Assembly: GCF_000145275.1 (NCBI RefSeq)
Contig: NC_014393.1
Coordinates: 930,001-994,000, forward strand
Direction of reading: 5' to 3'
Source of the DNA: Clostridium cellulovorans 743B
GTDB taxonomy: Bacteria > Bacillota > Clostridia > Clostridiales > Clostridiaceae
DNA length: 64,000 nt
Shown: positions 8,113 to 17,207 of the stretch, piece by piece
Numbering within the stretch: the stretch's first letter is position 1
How the letters are laid out: every line of letters begins with the position of its first letter
Made by a program: the position numbers and the translations under genes
The notes under the pieces: model-generated
What the model saw: the letters and a program-made list of their open reading frames with translations, nothing else
What the model was told of the DNA's origin: nothing
Databases searched by the model: none

Positions 8113-9399
8113 TTAAAACATTAGATCGTTGTCTTTAGATAGATCTATAATTGGATAAAAATCTTCCATTGTTGCAATTTTAACATCTTTTATTTTTATG
8201 CTAAATTCTGCTTCAGCTTTTACTCTTATTAAATCAATATATTTATCTTTTGAGAGTTTGTTCTTAAAATTGGTATCTATAACATATATAACGAGGGTAT
8301 CGCCACACAATTTACCAGTTGAACCTTCAAGTAATGTGTGCAATATATTGTAATTTTCAGCTTCTAGAGTAAAGACTAAACATATCCAATTTTCAATTTT
8401 TTTATTAACAGTAGAAGTACCACAAATATCATCTTCAAATTCCATTTTATTAAGTAGTGCTCCACGTGCAAGTTGCCAATCTCTAAGTAATCCAGTATTT
8501 TTGAAATTAGTAGTTGCACCACATTGGGGACAATATCGAGCATTACCAGGTATGTTTATATTGCCACAATCATGATCATTAGAACATTCATTAAATAGGA
8601 ACTGGCCACATATGATGCAATTATGATGATGATCTTCTATATCAGTATTACCGCAATTTGGACAGGTAACAACCCTATTAGTATCTTGATTTATTTCGTA
8701 CCCATCATTGTATTTCATAGTTGTAATCCCCCTTACACCTTCTTCTAAATGTATACCACATATTTTGCAATAATTATCTTCAGGATTTATCTCTATATTT
8801 TCACAATTTTCACATACAAGAAATGTTTCAGAACCGTTAAGTTCTCTACGGTTAAGAATGCTTAATCTCTTAAATACAGCCCACTCTGAAACATTAAATT
8901 TTTCAGCTACATTGGCAATGGAGGTAAAATTGCAAGTTGTTATTTTTTCTTTGGGCATTAAAAGTCTACCAGCAAACTCGTCTGCCTCTAATTCCTCAAT
9001 TTTAATATCTTCTTCACTTTTGCATTCATCTGGCAGTTCATGATGCCCTAAATAGATATGTGCAATTTCATGAGCTAAAGTAAAATTAAGTCTGCGATGT
9101 TTTGATATTTTAAAAGGATATTGCATTTTTTTTCTATTGACTATTACTATAAATTTTCTATGTTCTTCAGAATATACAGTTGTAGCATCTACCTTATTTG
9201 AAAGTGTAGTTATAGATTGAACATGAAGTGGTATACTCTGTTCTTTCTGAATTTGTAATATTATTTCTACAAAATCTAATGGCCATTTCCTTATTTTATA
9301 TTCTTTAATAAAATCTTTTACCCTCTTTGCAATGTGCTCCTGTCTATGTTTTGGTATCTTAGCAAGTGTGTAATAAACATCGTTACTGGAACTGGACAC
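8113..9399 (-). CDS. ImmA/IrrE metallopeptidase with three zinc ribbons
   Basis: A 428-residue protein. The N-terminal peptidase domain has HEIAH at 110-114 and the downstream EELEADEFAGRLLMP ligand segment typical of ImmA/IrrE (M78). Three zinc ribbons follow: C196/C199-C211/C214, C246/C249-C261/C264, and C272/C278-C290/C293. A C-terminal domain of about 130 residues is unassigned. ImmA proteins cleave phage or ICE repressors. It lies directly downstream of the CI-like repressor on the same strand, so the repressor is its likely substrate and this pair controls lysogeny. Three ribbons are more than the usual ImmA layout. Confidence 0.85.
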   Translation of the reverse strand: MSSSSNDVYYTLAKIPKHRQEHIAKRVKDFIKEYKIRKWPLDFVEIILQIQKEQSIPLHVQSITTLSNKVDATTVYSEEHRKFIVIVNRKKMQYPFKISKHRRLNFTLAHEIAHIYLGHHELPDECKSEEDIKIEELEADEFAGRLLMPKEKITTCNFTSIANVAEKFNVSEWAVFKRLSILNRRELNGSETFLVCENCENIEINPEDNYCKICGIHLEEGVRGITTMKYNDGYEINQDTNRVVTCPNCGNTDIEDHHHNCIICGQFLFNECSNDHDCGNINIPGNARYCPQCGATTNFKNTGLLRDWQLARGALLNKMEFEDDICGTSTVNKKIENWICLVFTLEAENYNILHTLLEGSTGKLCGDTLVIYVIDTNFKNKLSKDKYIDLIRVKAEAEFSIKIKDVKIATMEDFYPIIDLSKDNDLMF

Positions 9400-9497
9400 T
9401 ATAGTACCCCCTTATGCACTTTTACAAACATTTGTTCTTGTTGATTTAATTATATTAAAAAAACTATAAGAGGTAAAGAAAAAACAAGAACAAATTA

Positions 9498-9920
9498 TCA
9501 TCTATCCTTGTTTTTATTTAAATAGAAATTTACAAACTCCTTAATTGCTTTTATATCTTCTTTCGGCAATTCATCAGAAGCTCTATTCATAATGGTTAAT
9601 AACTCTGAATCTTTCTTATGTATATTTTTAGCCATTCTGATAGTGTCAGCAAATTCACCATCGTCACTTCTAAAAATATGTTCTGTATATTTTTCATGTT
9701 CTATAGTTTCTTCTATATAACCTGCTTGAGCCATTAATTCACGATATGATATTCCAAGATGGGGTGCTATTTCTTTTAATATTTTTGGTGATGGTTTTTG
9801 CCTTTCACCAGATTCCATTCTTGAGATTTCTGTGTTACTTATCTTTGAAAGGTCAGCAAGTTGTCTCTGTGATAAGCCTTTTTCGGCTCTAAGTTTTTTT
9901 AAAAATTCACCAAAGCTCAT
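9498..9920 (-). CDS. CI-like XRE repressor of the prophage
   Basis: A 140-residue protein with a clear N-terminal XRE helix-turn-helix (about residues 2-58: GLSQRQLADLS...EISRMESGERQKPS) and a C-terminal tail without a LexA-type protease domain. Start ATG at 9920 chosen for GGAGGG about 10 bases upstream. It is transcribed away from the Cro-like gene and followed by immA. Its promoter overlaps a perfect palindrome, which suggests autoregulation. Relief of repression probably comes from ImmA cleavage rather than RecA self-cleavage. Confidence 0.85.
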   Translation of the reverse strand: MSFGEFLKKLRAEKGLSQRQLADLSKISNTEISRMESGERQKPSPKILKEIAPHLGISYRELMAQAGYIEETIEHEKYTEHIFRSDDGEFADTIRMAKNIHKKDSELLTIMNRASDELPKEDIKAIKEFVNFYLNKNKDR

Positions 9921-9944
9921 AATCAACACTCCCTCCTAAAAATA

Positions 9945-9973
9945 ATTATATAATAAGTGTTGCCACTTGGCAA
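9945..9973 (-). promoter_or_regulatory. repressor promoter with palindromic operator
   Basis: On the minus strand TTGCCA, a 17-base spacer, then TATAAT. The -35 box is half of the perfect 14-bp palindrome TTGCCACTTGGCAA (9960-9973), a likely repressor operator. Confidence 0.7.
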
Positions 9974-9992
9974 TAGAAAATCTTGAATATGT

Positions 9993-10022
9993 TTGACAAA
10001 CGGTGACACACTTTGATAGAAT
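9993..10022 (+). promoter_or_regulatory. early rightward promoter
   Basis: TTGACA (9993-9998), an 18-base spacer, then TAGAAT (10017-10022), reading into the Cro-like gene. It faces away from the repressor promoter, the usual lysis-lysogeny switch layout. Confidence 0.7.
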
Positions 10023-10065
10023 TTTATTGTAACCGAGTAGAAACACTTTAGAGGGGGATTATGAA

Positions 10066-10266
10066 ATGAAACCTAATAAACAGTATATTGTGGAACTTAT
10101 AAACAAAAACAGGTGGTCTCAAAATAAATTTGCCATAAAAGCTGGCGTTTCCAAGACTACAGTTAGTAGATGGATTAATGGAAAAAGGGGGGCTGGTTCA
10201 GAATTAATAGCTGGTATTATTAGGGCATTTCCTAACGAACCAATAGAGAAACTATTTTTTTTGTAG
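10066..10266 (+). CDS. Cro-like XRE regulator
   Basis: A 66-residue helix-turn-helix protein (WSQNKFAIKAGVSKTTVSRW at about 17-36), first gene of the rightward early operon and divergent from the repressor. Size and position fit a Cro/antirepressor. It resembles the next gene in its GKRGAG..LI.G.IR.FP segment, so the two are probably tandem duplicates. Confidence 0.75.
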   Translation: MKPNKQYIVELINKNRWSQNKFAIKAGVSKTTVSRWINGKRGAGSELIAGIIRAFPNEPIEKLFFL

Positions 10267-10272
10267 AATGCG

Positions 10273-10306
10273 TTGCCGTACGGTTACGAGGACAACCATA
10301 TGGCAA
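10273..10306 (+). promoter_or_regulatory. hairpin between the two Cro-like genes
   Basis: TTGCCGTACGGTT pairs with AACCATATGGCAA with one mismatch and one G-T pair, around an 8-base loop. There is no T-run. It could be an operator (its ends repeat the TTGCC/GGCAA of the 9960 palindrome) or an RNA element. Confidence 0.35.
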
Positions 10307-10345
10307 TGAATTTATATATAGACAATCATGGAGGGGAGGGTAGAA

Positions 10346-10573
10346 ATGGTTGTTAATAGAGACGTTATAAGAACTTTACTGAAGGAAAATCAGTGGTCAC
10401 AGAATGAACTTGCTAACAGGGTAGGTGTTTCTAGAGTAACAATTAGTAGAATTCTTAATAATAAAAGAGGGGCTGGAAGAAAAGTAATTGGAGGATTAAT
10501 CAGAACCTTTCCAAATCAAGGCGTTAGTACTTTGTTTATAGACATATACAAAAATAAAGAAGAGGTGTTATAA
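10346..10573 (+). CDS. second small XRE regulator
   Basis: A 75-residue helix-turn-helix protein (WSQNELANRVGVSRVTISRI). ATG at 10346 preferred because GAGGGGAGGG precedes it. It is related to the Cro-like gene upstream, especially in the N..RGAG.K.I.G.IRTFP part. Likely an early-gene regulator of the phage. Confidence 0.7.
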   Translation: MVVNRDVIRTLLKENQWSQNELANRVGVSRVTISRILNNKRGAGRKVIGGLIRTFPNQGVSTLFIDIYKNKEEVL

Positions 10574-10921
10574 ATGGACATTAAATTAGAGGTAAAAGTT
10601 ATTGCACCAGAGCTTATAGAAGCATTATTAGAATTAGCTAAAGCACTACCACATAAAGAAGCTATTTTACCCGTAAAAGAAGAAACAACGGTAGAACCTA
10701 AAGAAGCAGAAGTCAAAGTTGAAAGTAAAAAGGATGAAGAAACAAAGGAAGATACTAAGAAAATATCATTAGAGTATGTAAGAGGAAGGCTTGCAGAACT
10801 ATCACGTGATGGTAAGCAAGTACAGGTGAAGGAGTTAATTAAGAAGTTTGGTGCTAACAAATTAACTGAAATTCCAGAAGAAAAGTATTTAGAATTACTT
10901 AAGGAAGCGGAGGAAATTTGA
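10574..10921 (+). CDS. conserved phage early protein, unknown
   Basis: 115 residues: an N-terminal helical part, a highly charged Lys/Glu linker (about 45-72), and a C-terminal helical domain (SLEYVRGRLAELSRDGKQ... to the end) that looks SAP/HeH-like. It shares one base with the start of the next gene (TGATG), so translation is coupled. It accompanies the replication genes; role not known. Confidence 0.55.
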   Translation: MDIKLEVKVIAPELIEALLELAKALPHKEAILPVKEETTVEPKEAEVKVESKKDEETKEDTKKISLEYVRGRLAELSRDGKQVQVKELIKKFGANKLTEIPEEKYLELLKEAEEI

Positions 10922-12087
10922 TGAGTGGAAAAGCTCATGCAACGCTCTCGGCTTCAGGTTCTAAAAGATGGCTTGCTTGCACTCCATCAGCACAGTTGGA
11001 GCTACAGTTTAAAGAAGAAACTAGCATTCATGCTGAAACGGGAACATTAGCTCATGAAATTGGTGAGTTGATGCTTGCTATGCATCTAAAGCTTATAACA
11101 AAGCAAGCTTATAGCAAAGAGCTAAAGAGGTTAAAAAAGAATAGTTTATATAGCAAAGAGATGGATGATTATGTACAAGTTTATGTTGATTATGCTATAG
11201 AAAAAATCAATGAAGCTTATGCAAGGGCAAAGGATTCAATAATCCTCTTAGAGCAAATGTTAGACTTTTCAAACTATGTACCAGATGGTTTTGGTACTGG
11301 AGATTTAGTTATTATTTCTGAGGATGTTTTAGATGTTGTAGATTTAAAATATGGGATGGGTGTAGCAGTTTCAGCAAAGGAAAATTCTCAGATGAAGCTA
11401 TATGCATTGGGGGCATTAAATTTATTTGATAGTCTCTTTGATATTAAAAGAATAAGAATGACAATCTGCCAACCAAGACTTGATAGCATTTCCACATATG
11501 AAATTGCTATAGATGATTTGATTAGTTGGGCAGAGACAGAATTGAAACCAAAAGCACAGCTTGCAACAAACGGTGAAGGAGACTATCTACCAGGAGAGCA
11601 TTGTGGATTCTGCAGGGCAAGGAAAACTTGTAGAGCTAGAGCTGATCAGCGTTTAGCTATGACTAAATATGATTTTAAATTGCCACCACTTCTTTCAGAT
11701 GAAGAAATAGCAGAAGTACTTTCTGTTGCAGAAGGAATTTCATCGTGGGTAAATGATGTTTATGCCTATGCCACCAACCTCTCAATTAATGAGGGTAAAC
11801 GGTGGAGTGGATTCAAGCTTGTAGAAGGACGTTCCAATCGTAAGTATATAAGTGAAGAAGCTGTTATAAAAGTTTGTAATGATAATGGAATAACCGAGAT
11901 ATATACAAAATCACTACTTGGAATAACAGCTATGGAAAAATTACTAGGTAAGGATAGTTTTAATTCTATTTTAGGAGACTTGGTAGAAAAGCCTAAAGGT
12001 AAACCTACATTAGTTCCATTTTCAGATAAAAGAAAAGCAATAGAGATAAATAATATGGCGGAAGCCGATTTTAGGGAGGAAATATAA
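10921..12087 (+). CDS. DUF2800-type phage nuclease (PD-(D/E)xK)
   Basis: 388 residues. It has a GTGDLV Asp and a VVDLKYG Asp-x-Lys pair, followed by QMKLYALGA, matching a RecB/Cas4-like nuclease core. Later a CGFCRARKTC cluster may bind iron-sulfur or zinc. This is the DUF2800 family that sits in replication modules of Firmicute phages with DUF2815 and family A polymerase. ATG at 10921 chosen over the in-frame TTG three bases upstream because it couples to the previous stop and follows GCGGAGG. Probable recombination/repair exonuclease. Confidence 0.8.
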   Translation: MSGKAHATLSASGSKRWLACTPSAQLELQFKEETSIHAETGTLAHEIGELMLAMHLKLITKQAYSKELKRLKKNSLYSKEMDDYVQVYVDYAIEKINEAYARAKDSIILLEQMLDFSNYVPDGFGTGDLVIISEDVLDVVDLKYGMGVAVSAKENSQMKLYALGALNLFDSLFDIKRIRMTICQPRLDSISTYEIAIDDLISWAETELKPKAQLATNGEGDYLPGEHCGFCRARKTCRARADQRLAMTKYDFKLPPLLSDEEIAEVLSVAEGISSWVNDVYAYATNLSINEGKRWSGFKLVEGRSNRKYISEEAVIKVCNDNGITEIYTKSLLGITAMEKLLGKDSFNSILGDLVEKPKGKPTLVPFSDKRKAIEINNMAEADFREEI

Positions 12088-12088
12088 A

Positions 12089-12628
12089 ATGGAAAACAGC
12101 AAAACAAAAGTAATCACAGGTAAGGTACGTTTCTCATACGCGAATATATGGGAGGCAAAATCAATCAATGGTGGGGATGAAAAGTATAGTGTTTCTCTTA
12201 TAATTCCAAAGTCAGATACCAAGACGGTTAATGAAATTAAGGCTGCTATTGAAGCTGCAAAGCAAGAAGGTAAGGCAAAGTTCGGTGGAAAGATTCCAGC
12301 AAATCTTAAGCTACCACTTCGTGATGGCGATATAGACAGGCCAGATGACGAGGCTTATAAAAACAGTTATTTCATTAATGCCAATAGTAAGGACAAGCCT
12401 CAAGTGGTAGATAAGAATGTTAAGCCGATTTTGGACCAAGAAGAAGTTTATAGTGGATGCTATGGAAGAGCCAGTATTAACTTCTATACTTTTAATCAAA
12501 ATGGAAATAAAGGAATAGCTTGTGGTTTAGGGAATCTTCAAAAGCTTTCAGATGGTGAGCCATTAAGTGGACGTAGTAGAGCAGAGGATGATTTTACATC
12601 AGCAGAAGATGACGATTTTCTAGCTTAG
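12089..12628 (+). CDS. DUF2815 family protein, probable single-strand DNA-binding protein
   Basis: 179 residues. The start (KVITGKVRFSYANIWEAKSINGGDEKYSVSLIIPK) and the acidic C-terminus (AEDDFTSAEDDDFLA) are typical of DUF2815. The acidic tail recalls the SSB tip that recruits replication partners. It lies one base after the DUF2800 stop and directly before the polymerase. Family call is firm; the ssDNA-binding role is inferred. Confidence 0.8.
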   Translation: MENSKTKVITGKVRFSYANIWEAKSINGGDEKYSVSLIIPKSDTKTVNEIKAAIEAAKQEGKAKFGGKIPANLKLPLRDGDIDRPDDEAYKNSYFINANSKDKPQVVDKNVKPILDQEEVYSGCYGRASINFYTFNQNGNKGIACGLGNLQKLSDGEPLSGRSRAEDDFTSAEDDDFLA

Positions 12629-12640
12629 GTGGTGAGGTGT

Positions 12641-14578
12641 ATGCAGACCTTATCAATTGATATTGAGACATTTTCTGATGTGGATTTAATTAAAAGCGGT
12701 GTTTATGCATACACCGCTTCACCAAATTTTGAAATATTGTTATTTGCCTATGCTTTTGATAGTGATGAAGTAAAGATTATAGATTTTGCAAGTGGAGAGG
12801 AACTACCAGCTGAAATCATTGAAGCTTTGCTTAATGAGAACATTATTAAATCTGCTTTCAATGCACAGTTTGAAAGAATTTGTTTATCAAGACATTTAAA
12901 TAAAAAACTCACAGCCAACGCATGGCAATGTACTGCAGTTCAAGCAGCTACACTAGGATTCCCCTTATCACTAGATGGAGTAGCTCAAGTATTAGGATTA
13001 ACTGAACAAAAGATGAAGGAAGGTAAAGAACTTATAAGGTACTTTTCTATTCCTTGTAAGCCTACTAGGGTTAATGAGGGAAGAACGAGGAATCTTCCAC
13101 AGCATTCATCTGAGAAATGGAATGATTTTAAGAAATACTGCATTCGAGATGTTGAAGTGGAAAGAGCCATTCGTAAAAAGTTATCTAGGTATCCTATAAG
13201 TGAAAATGAGCAAAGAAATTATATATTAGATCATGAAATCAACGATAGAGGTGTATTTGTTGATTTAGACTTAGTGGCTAGGGCAATGGAATGTGACAGG
13301 CTTCACAAAGAAGATACCTTTACTGAAGCACAAAGACTAACAGGTCTTGATAATCCTAACTCTGTAGCACAGCTTAAGCAGTGGTTAATTGAAAATGGAG
13401 TAGAAGTTGATTCTTTATCTAAAAAAGCAGTTTCAGACTTAGCTAAAGAAGCTGATGGAGAAGTTGAAAGGCTTCTGAATTTAAGATTACAGCTTGCTAA
13501 GACATCTATTAAAAAATATGAAGCTATAGAAAGAGCAGTGTGTCCTGATAAAAGGGTAAGAGGACTTCTTCAATTCTATGGCGCGAATAGAACTGGGCGA
13601 TGGGCAGGCAGATTAGTTCAAGTGCAAAACCTACCTCAGAATCATTTAAAGGATTTAACTCTTGCTCGTAATTTAGTTAAAAGTGGTGATTTTGATACTT
13701 TAGCACTTTTATTTGAAAGTGTACCTCATGTTTTATCTGAGCTTATAAGAACAGCTTTTATACCAAAGTCGAACCATAGATTTATTGTTGCAGATTTCTC
13801 AGCCATCGAAGCTCGTGTTATAGCATGGCTTGCGGGTGAAAAGTGGAGAATGGATGTGTTTGCAACTCACGGTAAAATCTATGAAGCCAGTGCAAGTCAG
13901 ATGTTTAAGGTTCCTATTGAAGAGATTACTAAAACATCAGCACTTAGGCAAAAGGGTAAGATTTCAGAATTGGCACTTGGATATGGCGGCTCAGTTGGTG
14001 CACTGACAGCAATGGGTGCTCTTGATATGGGTGTAGCAGAAGATGAACTCCAAGGACTTGTTACTGCTTGGAGACAAGCAAATCCAAACATTACAAAGCT
14101 TTGGTGGGATATAGACAAAGCCGCAATCAAAGCAGTTAAAAAGAAAACCACAGTAATGGTTGGCAAAATAAAACTTCAATATGAAAGTGGAATCATGTTT
14201 ATAACCTTACCTTCTGGAAGAAGACTTTCTTATATCAAGCCTAGAATTGAACCTAATAAGTTTGAAAGAGATGCTGTTACCTATGAAGGAATTGGTGCAA
14301 CAAAGAAGTGGGAACGAATAGAGACTTATGGTCCAAAGCTAGTAGAGAATATTGTTCAAGCTATAGCAAGGGATTTACTAGCAGAAGCTATGCTTAGAGT
14401 AGCAGAGAATGGCTATGAAATAGTCATGCATATACATGATGAAATTGTTATTGAAGCACCTTTAAATTTTGGTTCATTAAAGGATGTTTGCGAAGTTATG
14501 GCAATTGCTCCAACTTGGGCAGAAAGTCTGCCACTTAGAGCAGATGGATTTGAATGTGAATATTACAGAAAGGATTGA
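12641..14578 (+). CDS. phage family A DNA polymerase with 3'-5' exonuclease
   Basis: 645 residues. The proofreading exonuclease starts at once with SIDIETFSD (Asp/Glu pair at about 7-9). Polymerase motif A is DFSAIEARV (~385), motif B region RQKGKISELALGYGG, motif C MHIHDEIVIE with His-Asp-Glu at about 599-601. It replicates the phage genome. ATG at 12641 preferred to in-frame GTGs at 12629/12632, because the GGTGAGGTG between them serves as ribosome site. Length is normal for this phage-type polymerase, which lacks the 5'-3' exonuclease of Pol I. Confidence 0.92.
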   Translation: MQTLSIDIETFSDVDLIKSGVYAYTASPNFEILLFAYAFDSDEVKIIDFASGEELPAEIIEALLNENIIKSAFNAQFERICLSRHLNKKLTANAWQCTAVQAATLGFPLSLDGVAQVLGLTEQKMKEGKELIRYFSIPCKPTRVNEGRTRNLPQHSSEKWNDFKKYCIRDVEVERAIRKKLSRYPISENEQRNYILDHEINDRGVFVDLDLVARAMECDRLHKEDTFTEAQRLTGLDNPNSVAQLKQWLIENGVEVDSLSKKAVSDLAKEADGEVERLLNLRLQLAKTSIKKYEAIERAVCPDKRVRGLLQFYGANRTGRWAGRLVQVQNLPQNHLKDLTLARNLVKSGDFDTLALLFESVPHVLSELIRTAFIPKSNHRFIVADFSAIEARVIAWLAGEKWRMDVFATHGKIYEASASQMFKVPIEEITKTSALRQKGKISELALGYGGSVGALTAMGALDMGVAEDELQGLVTAWRQANPNITKLWWDIDKAAIKAVKKKTTVMVGKIKLQYESGIMFITLPSGRRLSYIKPRIEPNKFERDAVTYEGIGATKKWERIETYGPKLVENIVQAIARDLLAEAMLRVAENGYEIVMHIHDEIVIEAPLNFGSLKDVCEVMAIAPTWAESLPLRADGFECEYYRKD

Positions 14579-14584
14579 TACTTA

Positions 14585-16957
14585 GTGAAATTTACAATTG
14601 CAACTGGGAACAGTCGTAAAGATAGGGTATGGAAAAATCAAGAGATTTCATGGGAGGGTTTTGTTGAAAGAGTCAAGTCCACAATTCGTACCTCTGAAAG
14701 TATGGATGAATATAAAAAACTATCAAAGGAACAGCAAGATGCTATTAAAGATGTAGGGGGAGTCGTTGCAGGGATGCTTCGAGACGGTAAGCGTAAAACA
14801 GGCTTTGTTGAGTACCGATCAATGATTACTTTAGACATGGACTATGCCGATGTTGGCGTATGGGACCAGATTACGATGCTTCATGATTTCACTTGCTGTA
14901 TCTATTCTACACATAAACATACTTCAGAAAAGCCAAGGCTTAGATTAATCATTCCTCTATCAAGAAATGTTTCAGCAGATGAATATACAGCCGTAGCTAG
15001 AATGATAGCTTCAGATATTGATATAGAGCAGTTCGATGATACTACCTATGAACCAACAAGATTAATGTATTGGCCATCAACATCAAGTGATGGGGAGTTT
15101 GTTTTTGAAAAACAAGAAGGGACGCTTTTAAACCCTGACAAGGTTCTTTCAAGATATAAAGATTGGCATGACAGCAGTCAGTGGCCTGTATCTTCAAGGC
15201 AAAGAAAGATTGTAAAGCAGAATATTTCAAAACAAGCAGATCCTTTAGAAAAGGAAGGCTTAATAGGAGTATTTTGCAGAGTTTATCCTATTGGTGAGGC
15301 TATTGATAAGTTTTTATCTGATGTCTATAAGCCAAGTTTAATTGAAGGAAGATATGACTATATTCCTGCTGATTCCACTGCAGGTGTGCTCATATATGAT
15401 GATAAATTTGCATTTTCACATCATGCTACAGACCCCGCTTGCAGTAAGCTATGTAATGCTTTTGACTTAGTAAGGCTTCATAAATTTGGTGACCTTGATG
15501 GCAAATTAGATGATGATATAGCTCCATCGAAGCTACCATCTTTTAAGTCAATGCAGGAGTTATGCACAAGTGATGATAACGTAAAAAGACAACTAGGAAA
15601 AGAAAGGATAGAGCAAGCAAATACTGATTTCACAGCTAGTGATGATGACGATTGGCAGACAAGGCTTGAGGTTGGAAAGAAAGGAGAAGTTCTTAATACA
15701 CTAAAGAATCTAATAACTATTCTTCAATATGATCCTAAACTTAAATCTATTGTATTTAACAAACTGAGTGACGGAATGGAGATTAAAGATGAAGTTCCAT
15801 GGCAGCATCCTAGCAAGTTTTGGAGAGATGCAGATGATGCTCAGCTTATAAGTTATATTGATTTAACCTATGGAACATTTACAGCAAGGAATTATGATAT
15901 TGCTGTAACAAAAGTAGCTGATGATCGTTCATATCATCCAATTAGAGAGTTCTTAGATAAATTACCTGAGTGGGACGGCATTAAAAGAGTTGATACCTTA
16001 CTTATAGACTATCTTGGAGCGACCGACAATGAATATATTCGAGCAGTAACTAGAAAACTTTTGTGTGCCTCTATAGCAAGAGTATTAACTCCAGGATGCA
16101 AATTTGACACTATGCTTGTTTTGAATGGTCCTCAAGGAATAGGAAAAAGTACGCTTATATCAAAGTTATGCGGAGAATGGTTTTCCGACAGCTTGCATTT
16201 ATCAGATACTAAAGATAAAACGGCAGCAGAAAAATTACAAGGATACTGGATTTTAGAGATTGGTGAACTTGCGGGATTAAGAAAAGCTGAAGTTGAAACT
16301 CTACGTAGTTTTCTATCAAGGCAAAATGATATTTATAGAGCAAGTTTTGGAAGACGAGCAACACCTCATCCTAGGCAGTGTGTATTTATAGGAACAACAA
16401 ATGCTGAAAATGGGTATTTACGTGATACTACTGGGAATCGCAGATTTTGGCCAGTAAAAACTCCTGGTGGTGGCACAAAGGCTTCTTGGGCAATTACAGA
16501 TGAAGAGGTTCAGCAAATATGGGCTGAGGCTTTAGTATACCATAAAGCAAAGGAGCCATTATTTCTAGATAAGCATTTATCTGTATTTGCAGTAAGAGAA
16601 CAGCGTAATGCTATGGAAACAGATGACCGTGAAGGTTTAGTACGTGAATATTTAGAAAGATTGTTACCCGAGGATTGGAGTTCTATGAGTTTATATGAGC
16701 GAAGAAACTTTTTAAGTGGGGGCGATTTTGGTTCTACAGCTATTGGTACTATTAGGCGTGACCGTGTTTGTAATATGGAAATATGGTGTGAGTGTTTTGA
16801 AAAAGAAAGAGCTAATTTAAAACGCCAAGATGCAAATGAGATTGCTAATATTATGGCAAGAATTGATGGTTGGAAGAAATCAGAAGGTAAACTTAGATTT
16901 CCAATCTATGGTGTAGTATCTGGTTATATTAGGGTTGCTGAAAATGAAAGTAAATAG
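14585..16957 (+). CDS. primase-like / VapE helicase fusion
   Basis: 790 residues. The N-terminal ~200 residues have an archaeo-eukaryotic primase-like core: LDMDYADVG (Asp pair), THKHTSEKPRLRLIIP, and DDTTYEPTRLMYWPS. The C-terminal part is a VapE-type SF3-like ATPase with Walker A GPQGIGKST at about 515-523, then WILEIGELAGL and an arginine-rich SFGRR segment. Together these give primer synthesis and helicase for phage replication. GTG start with AAAGGA upstream. A candidate origin follows directly. Confidence 0.85.
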   Translation: MKFTIATGNSRKDRVWKNQEISWEGFVERVKSTIRTSESMDEYKKLSKEQQDAIKDVGGVVAGMLRDGKRKTGFVEYRSMITLDMDYADVGVWDQITMLHDFTCCIYSTHKHTSEKPRLRLIIPLSRNVSADEYTAVARMIASDIDIEQFDDTTYEPTRLMYWPSTSSDGEFVFEKQEGTLLNPDKVLSRYKDWHDSSQWPVSSRQRKIVKQNISKQADPLEKEGLIGVFCRVYPIGEAIDKFLSDVYKPSLIEGRYDYIPADSTAGVLIYDDKFAFSHHATDPACSKLCNAFDLVRLHKFGDLDGKLDDDIAPSKLPSFKSMQELCTSDDNVKRQLGKERIEQANTDFTASDDDDWQTRLEVGKKGEVLNTLKNLITILQYDPKLKSIVFNKLSDGMEIKDEVPWQHPSKFWRDADDAQLISYIDLTYGTFTARNYDIAVTKVADDRSYHPIREFLDKLPEWDGIKRVDTLLIDYLGATDNEYIRAVTRKLLCASIARVLTPGCKFDTMLVLNGPQGIGKSTLISKLCGEWFSDSLHLSDTKDKTAAEKLQGYWILEIGELAGLRKAEVETLRSFLSRQNDIYRASFGRRATPHPRQCVFIGTTNAENGYLRDTTGNRRFWPVKTPGGGTKASWAITDEEVQQIWAEALVYHKAKEPLFLDKHLSVFAVREQRNAMETDDREGLVREYLERLLPEDWSSMSLYERRNFLSGGDFGSTAIGTIRRDRVCNMEIWCECFEKERANLKRQDANEIANIMARIDGWKKSEGKLRFPIYGVVSGYIRVAENESK

Positions 16958-17188
16958 CAACCCAAAGATACAAAGCAACAAGTTTTCGTAGTTGCCAGTT
17001 GCTATTGAATCTTAATTTAGCAACCAATAAGGGCAACTTCTTGAAGTGTATTGAGGCAAGGTTTTATCCAATGATATTGCTGTTGTTGCTTATCTTATAT
17101 ATTAGATTAATTATGTTATATATAAGTATAGATATAGCACATAACACACATATAACACGCGTAAGGGATTTAACAGCTAATTAGCAAC
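16955..17188. other. candidate phage replication origin (iterons plus AT-rich stretch)
   Basis: This gap between the primase-helicase and nuclease genes holds several copies of a TAGCAAC/AGCAAC motif in both orientations: 16955, 16974, 16998 (inverted), 17018, 17085 (inverted) and 17182, plus related GCAAC at 17033. Between the last two copies lies an AT-rich stretch (about 17091-17150). Clustered short repeats, an AT-rich tract and position beside the helicase fit an origin. A small frame across 16999-17184 is considered spurious. Confidence 0.45.
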
Positions 17189-17207
17189 AGCGAAAAAGGA
17201 GCTAAAG

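Noticed and set aside
10574..10921. Annotation as an rRNA biogenesis protein
   Set aside because: That label is sometimes carried over for similar phage early proteins, but the sequence shows only a charged linker and helical end with no such domain.
16999..17184. 61-codon open frame after the primase-helicase gene
   Set aside because: No ribosome binding site, hydrophobic and low-complexity product, and it overlies the AGCAAC repeat cluster interpreted as an origin.
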